NCBI RefSeq assembly: GCF_026552795.1
Contig: NZ_JANFPI010000002.1
Span: forward strand, 372,001 to 436,000
Length of the DNA stretch: 64,000 nucleotides
Reading direction: 5' to 3'
DNA from: Ectorhizobium quercum
Lineage (GTDB): Bacteria; Pseudomonadota; Alphaproteobacteria; Rhizobiales; Rhizobiaceae
Part shown: piece by piece, positions 30,621-41,230 of the stretch
Layout: every line of letters begins with the position of its first letter
How positions within the stretch are numbered: the first letter of the stretch is position 1
Position numbers and translations under genes: made by a program
The notes under the pieces: generated by a model
The model's input: the letters and a program-made list of their open reading frames with translations, nothing else
The model's database searches: none
Told to the model about the DNA's origin: nothing

Positions 30621-31787
30621 TCAAAGCAATTCACTCGGGTCGAAGTTCACGACGACTTCACTCCAGGCATCATATTTGTCGGCTGGCAGGCCCCGGAAGG
30701 GCGCCGAGCGGCGCACGGCGCGCAGCGCGCTCGACTGCAACGTCCGGCGGGCGCTCTCGGAACCGCCCGAAGCCTCCACGTCCGGCTGGCCGATGATCTC
30801 GCCCGACTGGTCGAGACGCATGGTGACGCGGATGATCACGCCTTCCGCACCCTCGATGCCGGAAATGACCGACCAGTTCCTCTGGATCTGGCTGCGAAGG
30901 GCATCCAGTTCGCTCTGCGACAAGGTGGAGCCGCCGGTGGTCCGCCTGCCGCCCAACGCCGGATCGTCGGCGGAGCGTCTGGCGCCGCCGCCCTGCGCGT
31001 CGGTCTTGTTCAGAAGCGCGGCCACCTCGTCGGCGCTGAAGTCGTTCTGCCTGGTCGAGGACGATCTCGCCGCTTCCTGCCTGCGGTTGTCCGGCCGGGC
31101 GTTGCTGGGCGCAGGCGCCTGCTCCCTCTGCCGCGTCTCCGTGGGACGGGCGACGGCCGTCTGAGTCGGCTTCGGCGGCTCCTGCCGCGGCCGCGCGTTC
31201 GGCACGGGCACGTTCTGCGGCACGGCGATCTCGCCCGTTTCCGATTGCGCCGGCTGCGGTTCCGGCGGCGGCGCGGCGGCAGGTTCCGGCGGTGCAGGCT
31301 CGGGTGCGGGTTCCGGTGGCGGCGCCTCCGCTTTCGGCTCCGGCGGCGGGGTCTGCGGCTTCGGCTCGGGCCTGACGTCCGGCACCGGCGGCGCCGTGTC
31401 CTCCTTCACGATCTCATTCGATTCGGTCGGTTTCGTGTCCTGGACGGGCGCAGGTTTTTCGCTCGCCATCGGCGCTGCGGCGACCTCCTGTTCCCTCGGG
31501 CGGTTCTGCGGCGTCGGGGGCGTCCTCAGGTCGACATTGTTGTCGCCGAGGTTCTCGGCATTCTCGACCTGGCGCGGATTGGTCGTCGGCACCGGCGCGG
31601 CCCTGTCGGCCAACGGCGCGTTCCTGTCGCCCTGCTGGATCTGCGTCAGTTCCGAAACCGGCACGATATCGACCGGCAAAGCCTCCACGTCCGTCATCTC
31701 GAACGGCTCGGGCGAGCCGATCGACACCAGCGCGAAAGCGAGTGCCGCGCCGTGCATGACCGCCGATGTGACGAGACTGTTCCTCAT
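30621..31787 (-). CDS. tolA: Tol-Pal inner-membrane linker TolA
   Basis: This 388-residue protein has one N-terminal membrane helix (about 5-25, [17 protein letters not shown]). A long linker follows that is rich in Pro, Glu and Ala ([20 protein letters not shown] and similar, about 125-175) instead of the Lys/Ala helix of enterobacterial TolA. The C-terminal domain at about 270-388 is TonB/TolA-like ([33 protein letters not shown]). It spans the periplasm and couples TolQR proton flow to TolB-Pal. It starts eight bp after tolR. Confidence 0.93.
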   Translation of the reverse strand: MRNSLVTSAVMHGAALAFALVSIGSPEPFEMTDVEALPVDIVPVSELTQIQQGDRNAPLADRAAPVPTTNPRQVENAENLGDNNVDLRTPPTPQNRPREQEVAAAPMASEKPAPVQDTKPTESNEIVKEDTAPPVPDVRPEPKPQTPPPEPKAEAPPPEPAPEPAPPEPAAAPPPEPQPAQSETGEIAVPQNVPVPNARPRQEPPKPTQTAVARPTETRQREQAPAPSNARPDNRRQEAARSSSTRQNDFSADEVAALLNKTDAQGGGARRSADDPALGGRRTTGGSTLSQSELDALRSQIQRNWSVISGIEGAEGVIIRVTMRLDQSGEIIGQPDVEASGGSESARRTLQSSALRAVRRSAPFRGLPADKYDAWSEVVVNFDPSELL

Positions 31788-31795
31788 CCCGAACC

Positions 31796-32251
<456 letters not shown>

Positions 32252-32279
32252 GATTCAGATCTCCGCTGGCCGTCGTTCG

Positions 32280-33002
32280 TCATTCCGCTGCCTGCTGGCG
32301 CGGCTGGAGCTTCTCGTCGATCTGGCGCGACAGGATGGCCGAGAACTCGTCCGCAAAGCCTTCCATGCGCGCATTGAGCTTTCCGGCATCGCCGGCGAAC
32401 TTGTTGTAGGCGATAACCGCCGGAATGGCCGCGACGAGACCGATGGCGGTCGCCAGAAGCGCTTCCGCGATACCGGGCGCGACCACCGCAAGGTTGGTCG
32501 ACTTCGAGCCGGCGATCGCCTGGAACGAGGTCATGATACCGATAACCGTGCCGAACAGGCCGATGAACGGACCGGCGGAACCGATGGTGGCGAGCGAGGA
32601 CAGCCTCGCTTCGAGCGTCTCGCTCTCGCGCGCCATCGTCACGTCCATCGCGCGGTCGATGCGCATCTGGAGGCCGATGGGCGAGCGGGCGCCCCGCTCG
32701 AAGCTCTTCTTCCATTCCCGCATGGCCGCCACGAAGATCGCCGCGAGACCGGTGTTCTGCCGTTCGGACAGCGTGCGGTACAATTCCTCGAGCGACTGGC
32801 CGGACCAGAATACCTGCTCGAAATGATCGTATTGGCGCTGCGCCTTCTTGAAGGTCAGCGATTTGTCGATGATCAGCGCCCAGGTCCAGATGGAAGCGGC
32901 GACGAGCCCGAGCATGACGAGCTTGACGATCAAGCCCGCCTGCATGAACAACGCCCAGAGGCTCACATCCGTTGCCGCGGCGGCCAGTTCTACCTGTTCC
33001 AT
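32280..33002 (-). CDS. tolQ: Tol-Pal proton-channel subunit TolQ (ExbB family)
   Basis: This 240-residue inner-membrane protein has three membrane helices (about 18-40, 137-160, 172-195). The MotA/TolQ/ExbB core is LATIGSAGPFIGLFGTVIGIM and PGIAEALLATAIGLVAAIPAVIAYN. The frame opens at 33149, but the ATG at 33002 follows GGGGAT and gives the expected length. It is the first gene of tolQRAB-pal. The 227-bp upstream gap contains a TTAACCAT motif at 33178-33185. Confidence 0.96.
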   Translation of the reverse strand: MEQVELAAAATDVSLWALFMQAGLIVKLVMLGLVAASIWTWALIIDKSLTFKKAQRQYDHFEQVFWSGQSLEELYRTLSERQNTGLAAIFVAAMREWKKSFERGARSPIGLQMRIDRAMDVTMARESETLEARLSSLATIGSAGPFIGLFGTVIGIMTSFQAIAGSKSTNLAVVAPGIAEALLATAIGLVAAIPAVIAYNKFAGDAGKLNARMEGFADEFSAILSRQIDEKLQPRQQAAE

Positions 33003-33177
33003 TCGAAATATCCCCGAATCCAAACGCCCGGCGCAGGACCGGGCGATCAAAAGAGCGTTGTTTACTGCAAGAAGCCGTGGTTGCGGCGTAAAGCCCGTCC
33101 TCGCCTTCTTGCTTTTAATTTTGGTCAAAGGAAGGCGTCCGGCGCACATTCCATCTCACGTGCATTAGGACATTATT

Positions 33178-33185
33178 ATGGTTAA
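33178..33185 (-). promoter_or_regulatory. CtrA half-site TTAACCAT upstream of tolQ
   Basis: The minus strand reads TTTTAACCATAATAATG about 176 bp before tolQ, with GTAAC seven bases further upstream, close to a full TTAA-N7-TTAA site. It stands in the only promoter-sized gap before the tol genes. Confidence 0.45.
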
Positions 33186-33229
33186 AACATTGTTACGTTC
33201 TGCGTTGTTTTTGCAACGCAACGAAAAGC

Positions 33230-33673
33230 TCACCGCCCGAGAAGCCGCGCGGCCAGTTCCGGCGGCAGGCGGCGGGGTCGCCCGGCCTTGCTGATGGCCG
33301 CGACCCGAACCCGCGCCGACACCACCACCTTGTCGCGGGCACGGATTTCCTGCTCGATCACCATGCGCGCACCCGCCACCTCCGTGGTTCCGGTCAGGAC
33401 GGTCAGGACGTCGTCCATCAGGGCCGGAGACCGGAAATCGATCTCCATGCGCCCGACCACGAAAACCAGTCCCGCCTCGTCGTCGGCGAGCTGCCCCTGT
33501 TCCACGCCGAGACAGCGCAGGTAATCGGTGCGGCCGCGCTCGAGGAAATGCAGGTAGCGGGCGTGATAGACCCGGCCGGAGAAATCCGTGTCCTCGTAAT
33601 AGACGCGCTGCGTGAGGCGATGCCGGCCTTCCGCGTCGAACGCGCCGGACAGGGGAACGTGATGCTCAGTCAT
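33230..33673 (-). CDS. ybgC: Tol-Pal-associated acyl-CoA thioesterase
   Basis: This 147-residue hotdog-fold protein carries the 4HBT/YbgC signature RVYYEDTDFSGRVYHARYLHFLERGR, with the catalytic Asp (DTDF) and the following helix. Family members hydrolyse acyl-CoA or acyl-ACP and associate with membrane phospholipid enzymes. The ATG at 33673 overlaps the end of the Nudix gene by eight bases, implying translational coupling. It precedes tolQ, as in most proteobacteria. Confidence 0.92.
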   Translation of the reverse strand: MTEHHVPLSGAFDAEGRHRLTQRVYYEDTDFSGRVYHARYLHFLERGRTDYLRCLGVEQGQLADDEAGLVFVVGRMEIDFRSPALMDDVLTVLTGTTEVAGARMVIEQEIRARDKVVVSARVRVAAISKAGRPRRLPPELAARLLGR

Positions 33674-34196
33674 GCCTTGCTCCAATCGCATCCAGATCGC
33701 CGTCGCGCCAGACGAGGTGGCGCGGGCTTTCCGGCAGGGTCTCGATCTCCTCCGCGAGGAAATAGGGCGGGATGTCGAGCGCCGTCAGCGCCTGGCCGGT
33801 CGCCGGCACCCATTTGAACTCCAGTTCGCTGCGGCCGTCGGCGACGCGATGCACGATGTCGGACGGATGGAACGGAAAGCTCTCCGGTATCTCCATCAGG
33901 TAGTAGAGCCCGTATTCGTGAAAGTCGGCCTCTTCGTAACGGAAGAAGTTCTCGACCGACCAGAGCAGGCGCTTCACCTCCGCGCTGACGCCGAGTTCCT
34001 CCTGCATTTCACGCACCAGTGTCTCGCTCGAGGTCTCGCCGATTTCCGCCCGTCCGCCGGGAATCGTCCAGAAATCCTCATGCGTCGCGCGATGCACGAG
34101 CAGATGCCCCTCCCGGAAGGCAAGCCCGGCGACGCGCATCTGGAAGATGCGGCCGCGTTTCTTCTGTTTGATGCGGATCAGCCTTCGTTCGCCCAC
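33666..34196 (-). CDS. Nudix hydrolase
   Basis: This protein of about 176 residues has a complete Nudix box, GGRAEIGETSSETLVREMQEELGV less one or two end residues, with the REMQEE metal-binding core. It therefore hydrolyses a nucleoside-diphosphate-linked substrate; which one is unknown. The frame is open to 34391 inside ruvB. I choose GTG at 34196 (VGERRLIRIKQKKRG), preceded by GGTGGGA. An ATG at 34139 is an alternative. It lies between ruvB and ybgC and overlaps ybgC by eight bases. Confidence 0.85.
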   Translation of the reverse strand: MGERRLIRIKQKKRGRIFQMRVAGLAFREGHLLVHRATHEDFWTIPGGRAEIGETSSETLVREMQEELGVSAEVKRLLWSVENFFRYEEADFHEYGLYYLMEIPESFPFHPSDIVHRVADGRSELEFKWVPATGQALTALDIPPYFLAEEIETLPESPRHLVWRDGDLDAIGARHD

Positions 34197-34308
34197 GGTC
34201 CCACCATCCCGGTTCGACAACCCCGATTTCCGGCAACAGCACGCGGCGCGGCGGCAGGTCCGGGCAGCCGCCGGACGCCGGCCCCTTGCAGCACTGGACC
34301 GCGGCGCA

Positions 34309-35352
34309 TCACTCGTCCTCGTCCAGAGTGAGCCGGAACTGTGCTGCCTCGATATCCTTCGGGGCCGCCAGCCCCAGATGTTTCCAGGCATTCGCGGTCA
34401 GGATGCGGCCGCGCGGCGTGCGCTGGATGAAGCCCTGCTGGATCATGTAAGGCTCGATGATGTCCTCGATGGCATCGCGCGGCTCGGAAAGCCCCGCCGC
34501 GATCGTCTCGATACCGACCGGCCCGCCGCCGAAGTTCATGGCGATCATCGTCAGGTAACGCCGGTCGAGCTGGTCGAGGCCCATATTGTCGACATTCAGC
34601 CGGTTCAGCGCCTCGTCGGCGATCTGCCGGGTCACGGCCTCGGCCCTCGCCACCTCCGCGAAATCGCGCACCCGGCGCAGAAGACGCCCGGCGATACGCG
34701 GCGTGCCGCGCGACCGGCGGGCCACTTCCCGCGCGCCTTCCTCCGTCACCGGCAGTCCCATCAGCCGTGCGCCACGCCGCACGATGCTTTCCAGTTCCTC
34801 GACCGTGTAGAAGTTGAGGCGCACGGGAATGCCGAAGCGGTCGCGCAGCGGCGTCGTCAGCAGGCCGAGACGCGTGGTGGCCGCAACCAGCGTGAACCGC
34901 GCCAGATCGATCTTCACCGAACGCGCCGCCGGTCCCTCGCCGATGATCAGGTCGAGCTGGTAATCCTCCATCGCCGGATAGAGGATTTCCTCGACCGCCG
35001 GATTGAGCCGGTGGATCTCGTCGATGAACAGCACGTCGCGCTCCTCGAGATTGGTGAGGAGTGCCGCAAGATCGCCCGCCTTGGCGATGACCGGGCCGGA
35101 GGTCGAGCGGAAGTTGACGCCGAGTTCCTTGGCCATGATCTGCGCCAGCGTCGTCTTGCCGAGGCCGGGCGGGCCGACGAACAGCACATGGTCCAGCGCC
35201 TCGCCGCGGCCCTTGGCCGCCTCGATGAAGACCTTGAGATTGGCGCGCGCCTCCGCCTGGCCGGTGAACTCGTCGAGCGATTGCGGCCGCATCGCCGCAT
35301 CGATGTCCTCGCCGCGTTTTTCCGGGGAGATAAGCCGGTCTGCCTCGCTCAT
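34309..35352 (-). CDS. ruvB: Holliday-junction branch-migration helicase RuvB
   Basis: This 347-residue AAA+ motor drives RuvA-bound Holliday junctions. [11 protein letters not shown], Walker [13 protein letters not shown], Walker [12 protein letters not shown], sensor 1 [10 protein letters not shown] and the arginine-finger region [12 protein letters not shown] are in order. A winged-helix C-terminal domain follows ([27 protein letters not shown]). The ATG at 35352 follows GAGGG. It lies 114 bp after ruvA on the same strand. Confidence 0.97.
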   Translation of the reverse strand: MSEADRLISPEKRGEDIDAAMRPQSLDEFTGQAEARANLKVFIEAAKGRGEALDHVLFVGPPGLGKTTLAQIMAKELGVNFRSTSGPVIAKAGDLAALLTNLEERDVLFIDEIHRLNPAVEEILYPAMEDYQLDLIIGEGPAARSVKIDLARFTLVAATTRLGLLTTPLRDRFGIPVRLNFYTVEELESIVRRGARLMGLPVTEEGAREVARRSRGTPRIAGRLLRRVRDFAEVARAEAVTRQIADEALNRLNVDNMGLDQLDRRYLTMIAMNFGGGPVGIETIAAGLSEPRDAIEDIIEPYMIQQGFIQRTPRGRILTANAWKHLGLAAPKDIEAAQFRLTLDEDE

Positions 35353-35466
35353 GAACCCTCGCATCTGGACGTCCCGGCGCCGTGCCGGCGGCACCGGGAT
35401 CGAAATCGCAACATTGGCGACGTTCTACCTCTTTTGCCGGAGCTTGCCAGCATCGAACGGATCATT

Positions 35467-36084
35467 TTAGCGCGAAAGCTCCTTCAGGCCGAGACGGATC
35501 AGGCGGGCGCTGTCGGCTCCCTCGCCCGCATTCTTCAGCGCCGCCGCCACCGCGTTCGCCGCCTGATCGCGCGAATAGCCGAGATTGGCGAGCGCCGAAA
35601 CGGCATCCGCCACCGGCGCGGAGGCGACGCCTTCGCCCAGTTCCTGCTTGAGGCCGATATGGATCGCGGCGTCGCCGGCGAAGGCGGGCGCCTTGTTTTT
35701 CAGTTCGGTGACGATGCGGGTCGCCACCTTGGGGCCGACGCCCGGGGCGCGCGAAATCGACTTGCCGTCCTGAAGCGCGATGGCATTGGCAAGCTCGGAC
35801 GGGGACAGCGTCGAAAGCACGGCCAGCGCCACCTTGGCGCCGACGCCCTGCACGCTTTGCAGCAGGTTGAACCACTCCCGCTCCAGCGCCGACAGGAAGC
35901 CGAACAGCCTGAGCTGATCCTCACGCACATAGGTCTCGATGAACAGCACCGCCGCCTCGCCGGCCCCGCCGAGCTTCGAAAGCGTCCGCGACGAGCAATA
36001 GGCGACGTAGCAGACGCCATGCACGTCGATCAGCGCATGGTCCTCGCCGATCTCCTCGATAGTGCCCTTGAGCTTGCCGATCAT
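35467..36084 (-). CDS. ruvA: Holliday-junction DNA-binding subunit RuvA
   Basis: This 205-residue protein forms the tetramer that holds the junction for RuvB. Domain I is an OB fold ([26 protein letters not shown] less the last residues). Domain II has tandem helix-hairpin-helix motifs ([18 protein letters not shown] and [17 protein letters not shown]). Domain III at about 150-205 contacts RuvB. It is 18 bp downstream of ruvC. Confidence 0.96.
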   Translation of the reverse strand: MIGKLKGTIEEIGEDHALIDVHGVCYVAYCSSRTLSKLGGAGEAAVLFIETYVREDQLRLFGFLSALEREWFNLLQSVQGVGAKVALAVLSTLSPSELANAIALQDGKSISRAPGVGPKVATRIVTELKNKAPAFAGDAAIHIGLKQELGEGVASAPVADAVSALANLGYSRDQAANAVAAALKNAGEGADSARLIRLGLKELSR

Positions 36085-36102
36085 TCCCGCCTCTTTAAGA
36101 CT

Positions 36103-36615
36103 TCAGACCGCCAGTTTCGCCATGCGCATGCGATTGCCGCCCCGGTTGTGGGCATGGCAGATGGCGATGGCCAGCGCGTCGGCTGCGTCGTTTCCCTTGA
36201 ATTCCGCCTTGGGCATGAGGATCTTCAGCATCATGTGAATCTGCTGCTTCTCGCCATGACCGACCCCGATGACCGCCTTCTTCACCGCATTCGGCGCGTA
36301 TTCGGAAACCGGAAGCCCGGCGCGGGCCGGAACCAGCATGGCGATGCCGCGCGCCTGCCCGAGCTTCAGCGTCGCCACGGCGTCCTTGTTCACGAAAGTC
36401 TGCTCGACCGCCGCCTCGTCGGGCCGGTAGCCGTGAACCACGTCCGCCAGCCCGTCATGCAACTGGCAGAGGCGCGAGGCCAAATCCATGTCCCCGTCCG
36501 AGGTCACGGTTCCGGAAGCCACGAACCGCAGGCTGTTGCCGAGCGTATCGATGACGCCCCATCCCGTCCGGCGAAGCCCGGGATCAATCCCGATGATGCG
36601 AATCGTTTCCTGCAT
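36103..36615 (-). CDS. ruvC: Crossover-junction endodeoxyribonuclease RuvC
   Basis: This 170-residue resolvase has the RNase-H-like catalytic set: the first Asp in [16 protein letters not shown], Glu in [12 protein letters not shown], and the C-terminal acidic pair in [15 protein letters not shown]. It cuts Holliday junctions symmetrically. It heads ruvCAB. The divergent chemoreceptor gene begins 203 bp away. Confidence 0.96.
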   Translation of the reverse strand: MQETIRIIGIDPGLRRTGWGVIDTLGNSLRFVASGTVTSDGDMDLASRLCQLHDGLADVVHGYRPDEAAVEQTFVNKDAVATLKLGQARGIAMLVPARAGLPVSEYAPNAVKKAVIGVGHGEKQQIHMMLKILMPKAEFKGNDAADALAIAICHAHNRGGNRMRMAKLAV

Positions 36616-36818
36616 GTCTCACCCTAGCTGCGAGCCGGAATGGGTGCCACCGAAATGTGAACAAAACAAAAACGATCCCTGTTTTTTTGCTCTGCAACAT
36701 TTACCGCCCGTTAAGCGCAGACACGTCTTCTATTCGAATATCGAACGGAAGTGAGCAACCGGAGAGCGAGGGGCCATCCGGAGCCGCACGCCGCGCCAAA
36801 ACCGAAAGCTGTCGAGAT

Positions 36819-39119
36819 ATGAACCGCCATTCACTCGCCTTCAAGGTCACAACGATCTTCCTGTTCCTGAGCCTGATTTCCATAGCCGCACTCAACCTGC
36901 TCGCCTATCGCAGCAGCAGCGGCGTCCTTCAGGATCAGGCTTCGGCCAGCATGAGCCAGGTTCTGGTGTTTCGCGGCGACATGCTCAAGGAGCAGCTCGG
37001 GCTCATGGCGCAGCAGGCGGGCTCGATCGCCCGCATCGAGGCCTTGCAGGCGGCATCCACCGGCCTGCGCAGCGGCTGGAACTCGCTGGAGAATGCCGGC
37101 GGCGCCCGTGCCGAGCTGCAACGGATCTTCGTGACCGGCAATCCGTTTGCGGAAAAGGAGAGGCTGCTGAAGCCGGAAGGCCCCAGCGGCTTTTATTATT
37201 CCACCCACGAGACGGTTCAGGCGGACGTCGCACGCTATCTCGACAACACGCCCTTCGACGACCTGATGATCGCCGCACCCGACGGCACCGTCTTCTATTC
37301 CTACCGCAAGGGACCTGCATTCGCCGAAAACGTCGCCGGGGGCCAGTGGGCGAACGGCAGCCTGGGCGCCGCCTTCGAGCGGGCCCGCTCGGCAGTCGGT
37401 TCGATGAGCGACGAGCAGGAACCTTCCGCCAGCTTCTCCGGCCTGATGACGGCAGGCGATGACGGCGAGGCCTCACTGGTATTCGCCGTGCCGGTCCTGC
37501 GCCTCGGTTCGCTGAGAACGGTCATGCTGTTCCACGTCCGCAACGACGTCGTCCTGTCGATCCTCGAAAAGGGCCATTCCGCCGACACCAGCCTTCTCTC
37601 GACGCTGATCAGCGCCGATGGCGACATCTTCGGCAAGGACGGCCAGAACCGCCTGGCCATGCTCGGCAAGGCCCCGGCCGACAGCCTCCGCACGGCGCTG
37701 GCTGCTCCCGAAACCGACATGACGACGGTCGACTCGCTGCGCGGCAGCGAACCGGAGCGCAGCTTCCTTCGCTCCGTCAGCTTCGGGGATCAGCGCTTCG
37801 CCGTTTCGGAAAGCCTGCTCTCGAGCGAGATCGAGGCCGGCACCCAAAAGATCGCCGGCGTCCTGCTTCTCACCGGCTTCGTCGTGCTCGCCATCAGCGT
37901 CGCGGCAACGCTTTTCAGCATGAACCGGCTGCTTTCGCCGCTGGCCCGTCTCGCCCGCGCCACCGGCGACGTCGCCAAAGGCAATCTTGACCTGGAAATC
38001 ACCGACCAGACCCGCAAGGACGAGACCGGCGTGATGGCCCGCGCGCTGGAAAGCTTCCGCCAGGCCCTTCTCCAGCAGCGCCATCTGGAAGCCGCCAATG
38101 CCGAGCGGGAAGCCGGCCTTGCCGCCGAACGCCGCGAACGTCTGGCCGAACGGGAGGCGGAAGCCCGCAGCCTGCAAGCCGTGGTGAGCGAACTCGACGC
38201 GGGACTGAGCCAGCTTGCGGAAGGCAACCTGTCCTATGCCATCACACGCCCCTTCCCCGAGGAAACGGAAGGGCTGCGCCTCAACTTCAACCGCGCCATC
38301 GCCCGGCTGAACGAGACGATGGCCGCGATCGGCGGCAACTCCTGCACCGTGCGCGACGATTCCGAGCGGATGCGCGAAGGCGCCGACCGCCTTGCCGACC
38401 GCACCAGCCGGCAGGCGACCGCCATCACCCAGACCGTCAGCGCCATCGACGCCATCAACAAGGCGCTGGCCGAGCAGACGGCCAAGGCCGAACAGGCGGC
38501 CCGGATCGCCGCCACCGCCCAGACCGGCGCCCGCCAGTCCGGCCAGGTCATGACGCAGACCATCAGCGCCATCGAGGCCATCCAGTCGTCTTCCTCGCAG
38601 ATCAACCGCATCACCCATGTGATCGAGGAAATCGCCTTCCAGACCAATCTTCTCGCGCTCAACGCCGGTGTCGAGGCCGCGCGTGCCGGTGACGCGGGCA
38701 AGGGTTTCGCGGTCGTGGCGCAGGAAGTGCGCGAACTGGCGCAGCGCTCGTCGAATGCCGCCCGCGAGATCACCGTGCTTCTCCAGAAGTCCACCGAGGA
38801 CGTCGAGAACGGCGTAGCGCTGGTCGAGAAGGCCGGACAGGCGCTGAACGAGATCGGCTCGCATGTCGAGACGATCAATGCCGAAATCGCGGCTATCATG
38901 GAATCCACCCATCAGGAAGCCAGCATGATCCGCGAGATCAGCCATTCGGTCAGCGAGCTGGATCAGGTGACGCATGAGAATGCGTCGATGGTCGAGGAAA
39001 CCACCCGGGCCATCCATCGCCTCGCCGGCGAAGCCGGGGAAATGGACCGCCGCATCGGCCACTTCACCCTGAGCGGCGCCGGCACCGCGGGCGAAGCCTA
39101 TCTGCGCCGGGCAGGCTGA
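36819..39119 (+). CDS. Methyl-accepting chemotaxis protein (no CheR tether)
   Basis: This 766-residue receptor has TM1 (about 9-30), a periplasmic sensor of about 310 residues, TM2 (about 345-367), a HAMP domain (SPLARLARATGDVAKGNLDL), a long charged helix (about 420-470) and a second HAMP-like repeat. The signalling domain has the hairpin core [20 protein letters not shown]...[12 protein letters not shown]. The C-terminus GEAYLRRAG lacks the W-x-x-F tether. The frame opens at 36657, but the first 54 residues look non-family, so I take the ATG at 36819. The ligand domain is not recognised. A strong terminator follows. Confidence 0.9.
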   Translation: MNRHSLAFKVTTIFLFLSLISIAALNLLAYRSSSGVLQDQASASMSQVLVFRGDMLKEQLGLMAQQAGSIARIEALQAASTGLRSGWNSLENAGGARAELQRIFVTGNPFAEKERLLKPEGPSGFYYSTHETVQADVARYLDNTPFDDLMIAAPDGTVFYSYRKGPAFAENVAGGQWANGSLGAAFERARSAVGSMSDEQEPSASFSGLMTAGDDGEASLVFAVPVLRLGSLRTVMLFHVRNDVVLSILEKGHSADTSLLSTLISADGDIFGKDGQNRLAMLGKAPADSLRTALAAPETDMTTVDSLRGSEPERSFLRSVSFGDQRFAVSESLLSSEIEAGTQKIAGVLLLTGFVVLAISVAATLFSMNRLLSPLARLARATGDVAKGNLDLEITDQTRKDETGVMARALESFRQALLQQRHLEAANAEREAGLAAERRERLAEREAEARSLQAVVSELDAGLSQLAEGNLSYAITRPFPEETEGLRLNFNRAIARLNETMAAIGGNSCTVRDDSERMREGADRLADRTSRQATAITQTVSAIDAINKALAEQTAKAEQAARIAATAQTGARQSGQVMTQTISAIEAIQSSSSQINRITHVIEEIAFQTNLLALNAGVEAARAGDAGKGFAVVAQEVRELAQRSSNAAREITVLLQKSTEDVENGVALVEKAGQALNEIGSHVETINAEIAAIMESTHQEASMIREISHSVSELDQVTHENASMVEETTRAIHRLAGEAGEMDRRIGHFTLSGAGTAGEAYLRRAG

Positions 39120-39137
39120 CGGATTATTGACCGGTTA

Positions 39138-39172
39138 TTATTTCCCGGCGCACCTTGGTTGCCGGGAAATAA
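39138..39172 (+). terminator. Terminator hairpin after the first chemoreceptor gene
   Basis: TTATTTCCCGGC (39138-39149) pairs perfectly with GCCGGGAAATAA (39161-39172) around an 11-base loop, 19 bp after the stop. It also separates this gene from the LLM oxidoreductase gene. Confidence 0.8.
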
Positions 39173-39216
39173 ATCTTACATGAGAGGCGACGACAAACGC
39201 CTCCGGACACGCGCCC

Positions 39217-40218
39217 ATGATACCCTTTTCGATCCTCGACCTCTCCCCCATCGGCGTTGGCGACACCGTCGGCAGGGCGTTGGAGAACACCAAGCGCATG
39301 GCCATCCGCGCCGAGGAGCAGGGTTTCAACCGCTTCTGGCTGGCCGAGCATCACGGCATGCCCGGCATAGCCAGCGCGGCGACGGCGCTCGTCATCGCCC
39401 ATGCCGGCTACGCCACCCGGCGCATCCGCATCGGTTCGGGCGGCATCATGCTGCCCAACCATTCGCCGCTGGTGATCGCCGAACAGTTCGGCACGCTGGC
39501 CGCGCTCTTCCCCGGCCGCGTCGACCTCGGCCTCGGCCGTGCGCCCGGCACGGACATGGGCACCGCCCGCGCGCTGCGCCGCAATCTGGACGCGGGCGCG
39601 GAAAACTTCCCGCACGACATCGTGGAGCTGATGCAATATCTCGGCGAAACGGGGGAGGAGCAGCGCATCATCGCCGTTCCCGGCAAGGGCAGCCAGGTGC
39701 CGCTCTGGCTGCTCGGATCGAGCCTCTACAGCGCTCACCTCGCCGCCGCGCTCGGCCTGCCCTACGCCTTCGCCTCGCATTTCGCGCCGGACTACCTGAT
39801 GGATGCGATTGCCATCTACCGCGAGCGCTTCCAGCCCTCGGCCGCGCTGGCCGAACCCTATGTGATGGTCGGCGTCATGGGCGTCGCCGCCGATACGGAT
39901 GATGAAGCGGATTATCTCTTCACCAGTTCCAAGCAGCAGTTCATCAACCTGCGCCGCAATATCCGCGGCGAATTCCCCGAACCCGTCAGAAGCATGGACG
40001 GCATCTGGACCGATCTGGAGCGCTACAATGTCGAGCATACGCTGCGCTACGCAGCGGTCGGCTCTCCCGAAACCGTCGAGTCGCAGCTCACCCATTTCCT
40101 GAAGGAAACCGGCGCCGACGAGCTGATCGTCTCCATGCCGATCCACAGCATCGAGGCGCGGCTGCACTCCGTCGATCTGTTCGCCGGCCTGACGCGCCTG
40201 ATGAAGAAGGCCGGATAA
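39217..40218 (+). CDS. LLM-class flavin-dependent oxidoreductase
   Basis: This 333-residue protein is a luciferase-like TIM barrel. [20 protein letters not shown] and [20 protein letters not shown] at the N-terminus, then [43 protein letters not shown] in sections, place it in the group with E. coli YhbW. Such enzymes use FMNH2 from a flavin reductase. The natural substrate of this branch is unknown. No partner reductase is adjacent, although a flavin reductase gene lies at 7.7 kb. It is followed by a structured repeat element. Confidence 0.88.
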   Translation: MIPFSILDLSPIGVGDTVGRALENTKRMAIRAEEQGFNRFWLAEHHGMPGIASAATALVIAHAGYATRRIRIGSGGIMLPNHSPLVIAEQFGTLAALFPGRVDLGLGRAPGTDMGTARALRRNLDAGAENFPHDIVELMQYLGETGEEQRIIAVPGKGSQVPLWLLGSSLYSAHLAAALGLPYAFASHFAPDYLMDAIAIYRERFQPSAALAEPYVMVGVMGVAADTDDEADYLFTSSKQQFINLRRNIRGEFPEPVRSMDGIWTDLERYNVEHTLRYAAVGSPETVESQLTHFLKETGADELIVSMPIHSIEARLHSVDLFAGLTRLMKKAG

Positions 40219-40227
40219 GACGGAAAA

Positions 40228-40407
40228 GCCCGGCACGAAGGCCGGGATCGGATTGCTGACAAAGGGCTCATCGCTCTCTTTCGTCATGGTCGGGCCTGAC
40301 CCGGCCATCCACCGCGCCGCTTGCGGCGTGGGCCCCTGGGGCTCGAGCCCGAGGGTGACGAAGAAGACGGATTGTCCATACACTAAGCCCGGCCTTCGTG
40401 CCGGGCT
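40228..40407. repeat. Structured intergenic repeat, copy A (with flanking hairpins)
   Basis: The core of about 131 bp at 40254-40384 begins TGCTGACAAAGGGCTCATCG and ends near CATACACT. It matches copy B at 56316-56445 over its whole length. Inside, a closing stem CGTCA/TGACG holds three hairpins: ATGGTCGGG/CCCGGCCAT, CCAC..GCCGC/GCGGCGTGG and GGGCTCGAGCCC. The core is flanked by two terminator-like hairpins with the same CCCGGC/GCCGGG stem (40229-40246 and 40386-40407). It lies between the convergent LLM and yebC genes. It looks like a member of the rhizobial palindromic mosaic elements. Confidence 0.85.
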
Positions 40408-40422
40408 CGCGGCATGGTCCGC

Positions 40423-41169
40423 TCAGGCCGAAAGCCTGGCCATCACCTCGTCGGACACCTCGAAGTTCGAATAGACGTTCTGCACGTCGTCGTCGTCTTC
40501 GAGGTTCTCGATCAGCTTCATCAGCGACTGGGCCTTTTCCTCGTCCACCGGAACGGTGTTCTGCGGCTTCCAGATCGCCTTGACGGTCTCGGCCTCGCCG
40601 AGGGCGGATTCGAGCGCCTTGGACACCTCGCCGATATCCTCGAAACCGCAGATGATCGTGTGGCCGTCCTCGTCCGTCTCGACGTCCTCGGCCCCGGCCT
40701 CGATGGCGGCCTCCATCACCGTGTCGGCGTCGCCAGCGGCGGGTGTGTAGGTGATTTCGCCGACGCGGTCGAAGGAGAAGGACACCGAGCCGGTTTCGCC
40801 CAGCGCGCCGCCGGCCTTGGTGAAGATGGAGCGGACATTGGAGGCGGTGCGGTTGCGGTTGTCGGTCAGCGCCTCCACGATGACGGCAACGCCGCCGGGG
40901 CCGTAGCCCTCGTAGCGGACTTCATCGTAGTTCTCGCCGTCGTTGCCGGCGGCCTTCTTGATGGCGCGCTCGATATTGTCCTTCGGCATGGACTGCGCCT
41001 TGGCGTTCTGGATCGCCAGGCGCAGGCGCGGGTTCATCGCCGGGTCGGGCATGCCCACCTTGGCCGCAACGGTGATTTCGCGCGCAAGCTTGGAAAACAT
41101 CTTGGATCGCACGGAATCCTGCTTGCCCTTGCGATGCATGATGTTCTTGAACTGTGAATGGCCAGCCAT
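40423..41169 (-). CDS. YebC/PmpR-family translation/transcription regulator
   Basis: This 248-residue cytosolic protein begins [18 protein letters not shown], the standard YebC start. It has the three-domain TACO1/YebC fold, with the acidic segment [18 protein letters not shown] and the C-terminal [17 protein letters not shown]. Members bind DNA as transcription regulators, or act on ribosomes to ease proline-rich translation. In rhizobia it neighbours the ruv cluster, as here. The frame extends to 41358, but the start is fixed by homology at 41169. Confidence 0.95.
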   Translation of the reverse strand: MAGHSQFKNIMHRKGKQDSVRSKMFSKLAREITVAAKVGMPDPAMNPRLRLAIQNAKAQSMPKDNIERAIKKAAGNDGENYDEVRYEGYGPGGVAVIVEALTDNRNRTASNVRSIFTKAGGALGETGSVSFSFDRVGEITYTPAAGDADTVMEAAIEAGAEDVETDEDGHTIICGFEDIGEVSKALESALGEAETVKAIWKPQNTVPVDEEKAQSLMKLIENLEDDDDVQNVYSNFEVSDEVMARLSA

Positions 41170-41230
41170 GACACCCCTTGACGTCAGATTTTTCGGATTG
41201 GCGGCCTTATAAGAGCGAAAGCGCGCGCGT

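Noticed and set aside
33666..34391. Nudix protein starting at 34391
   Set aside because: That start would place about 80 bases inside ruvB, and the added residues are Arg-rich and unlike the family. A start at 34196 is preferred.
34147..36627. Plus-strand open frame of about 826 codons opposite ruvB, ruvA and ruvC
   Set aside because: It is a shadow of three certain genes. Composition is low-complexity and no family is recognisable.
36657..36818. N-terminal extension of the first chemoreceptor
   Set aside because: The added 54 residues precede a normal first membrane helix, have no homology that I recognise, and occupy the promoter gap facing ruvC.
40253..40474. 73-codon frame (FVMVGPDPAIHRAA...) as a gene
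   Set aside because: It is a translation of the intergenic repeat; the same peptide pattern appears from copy B. Such frames are a common mis-annotation.
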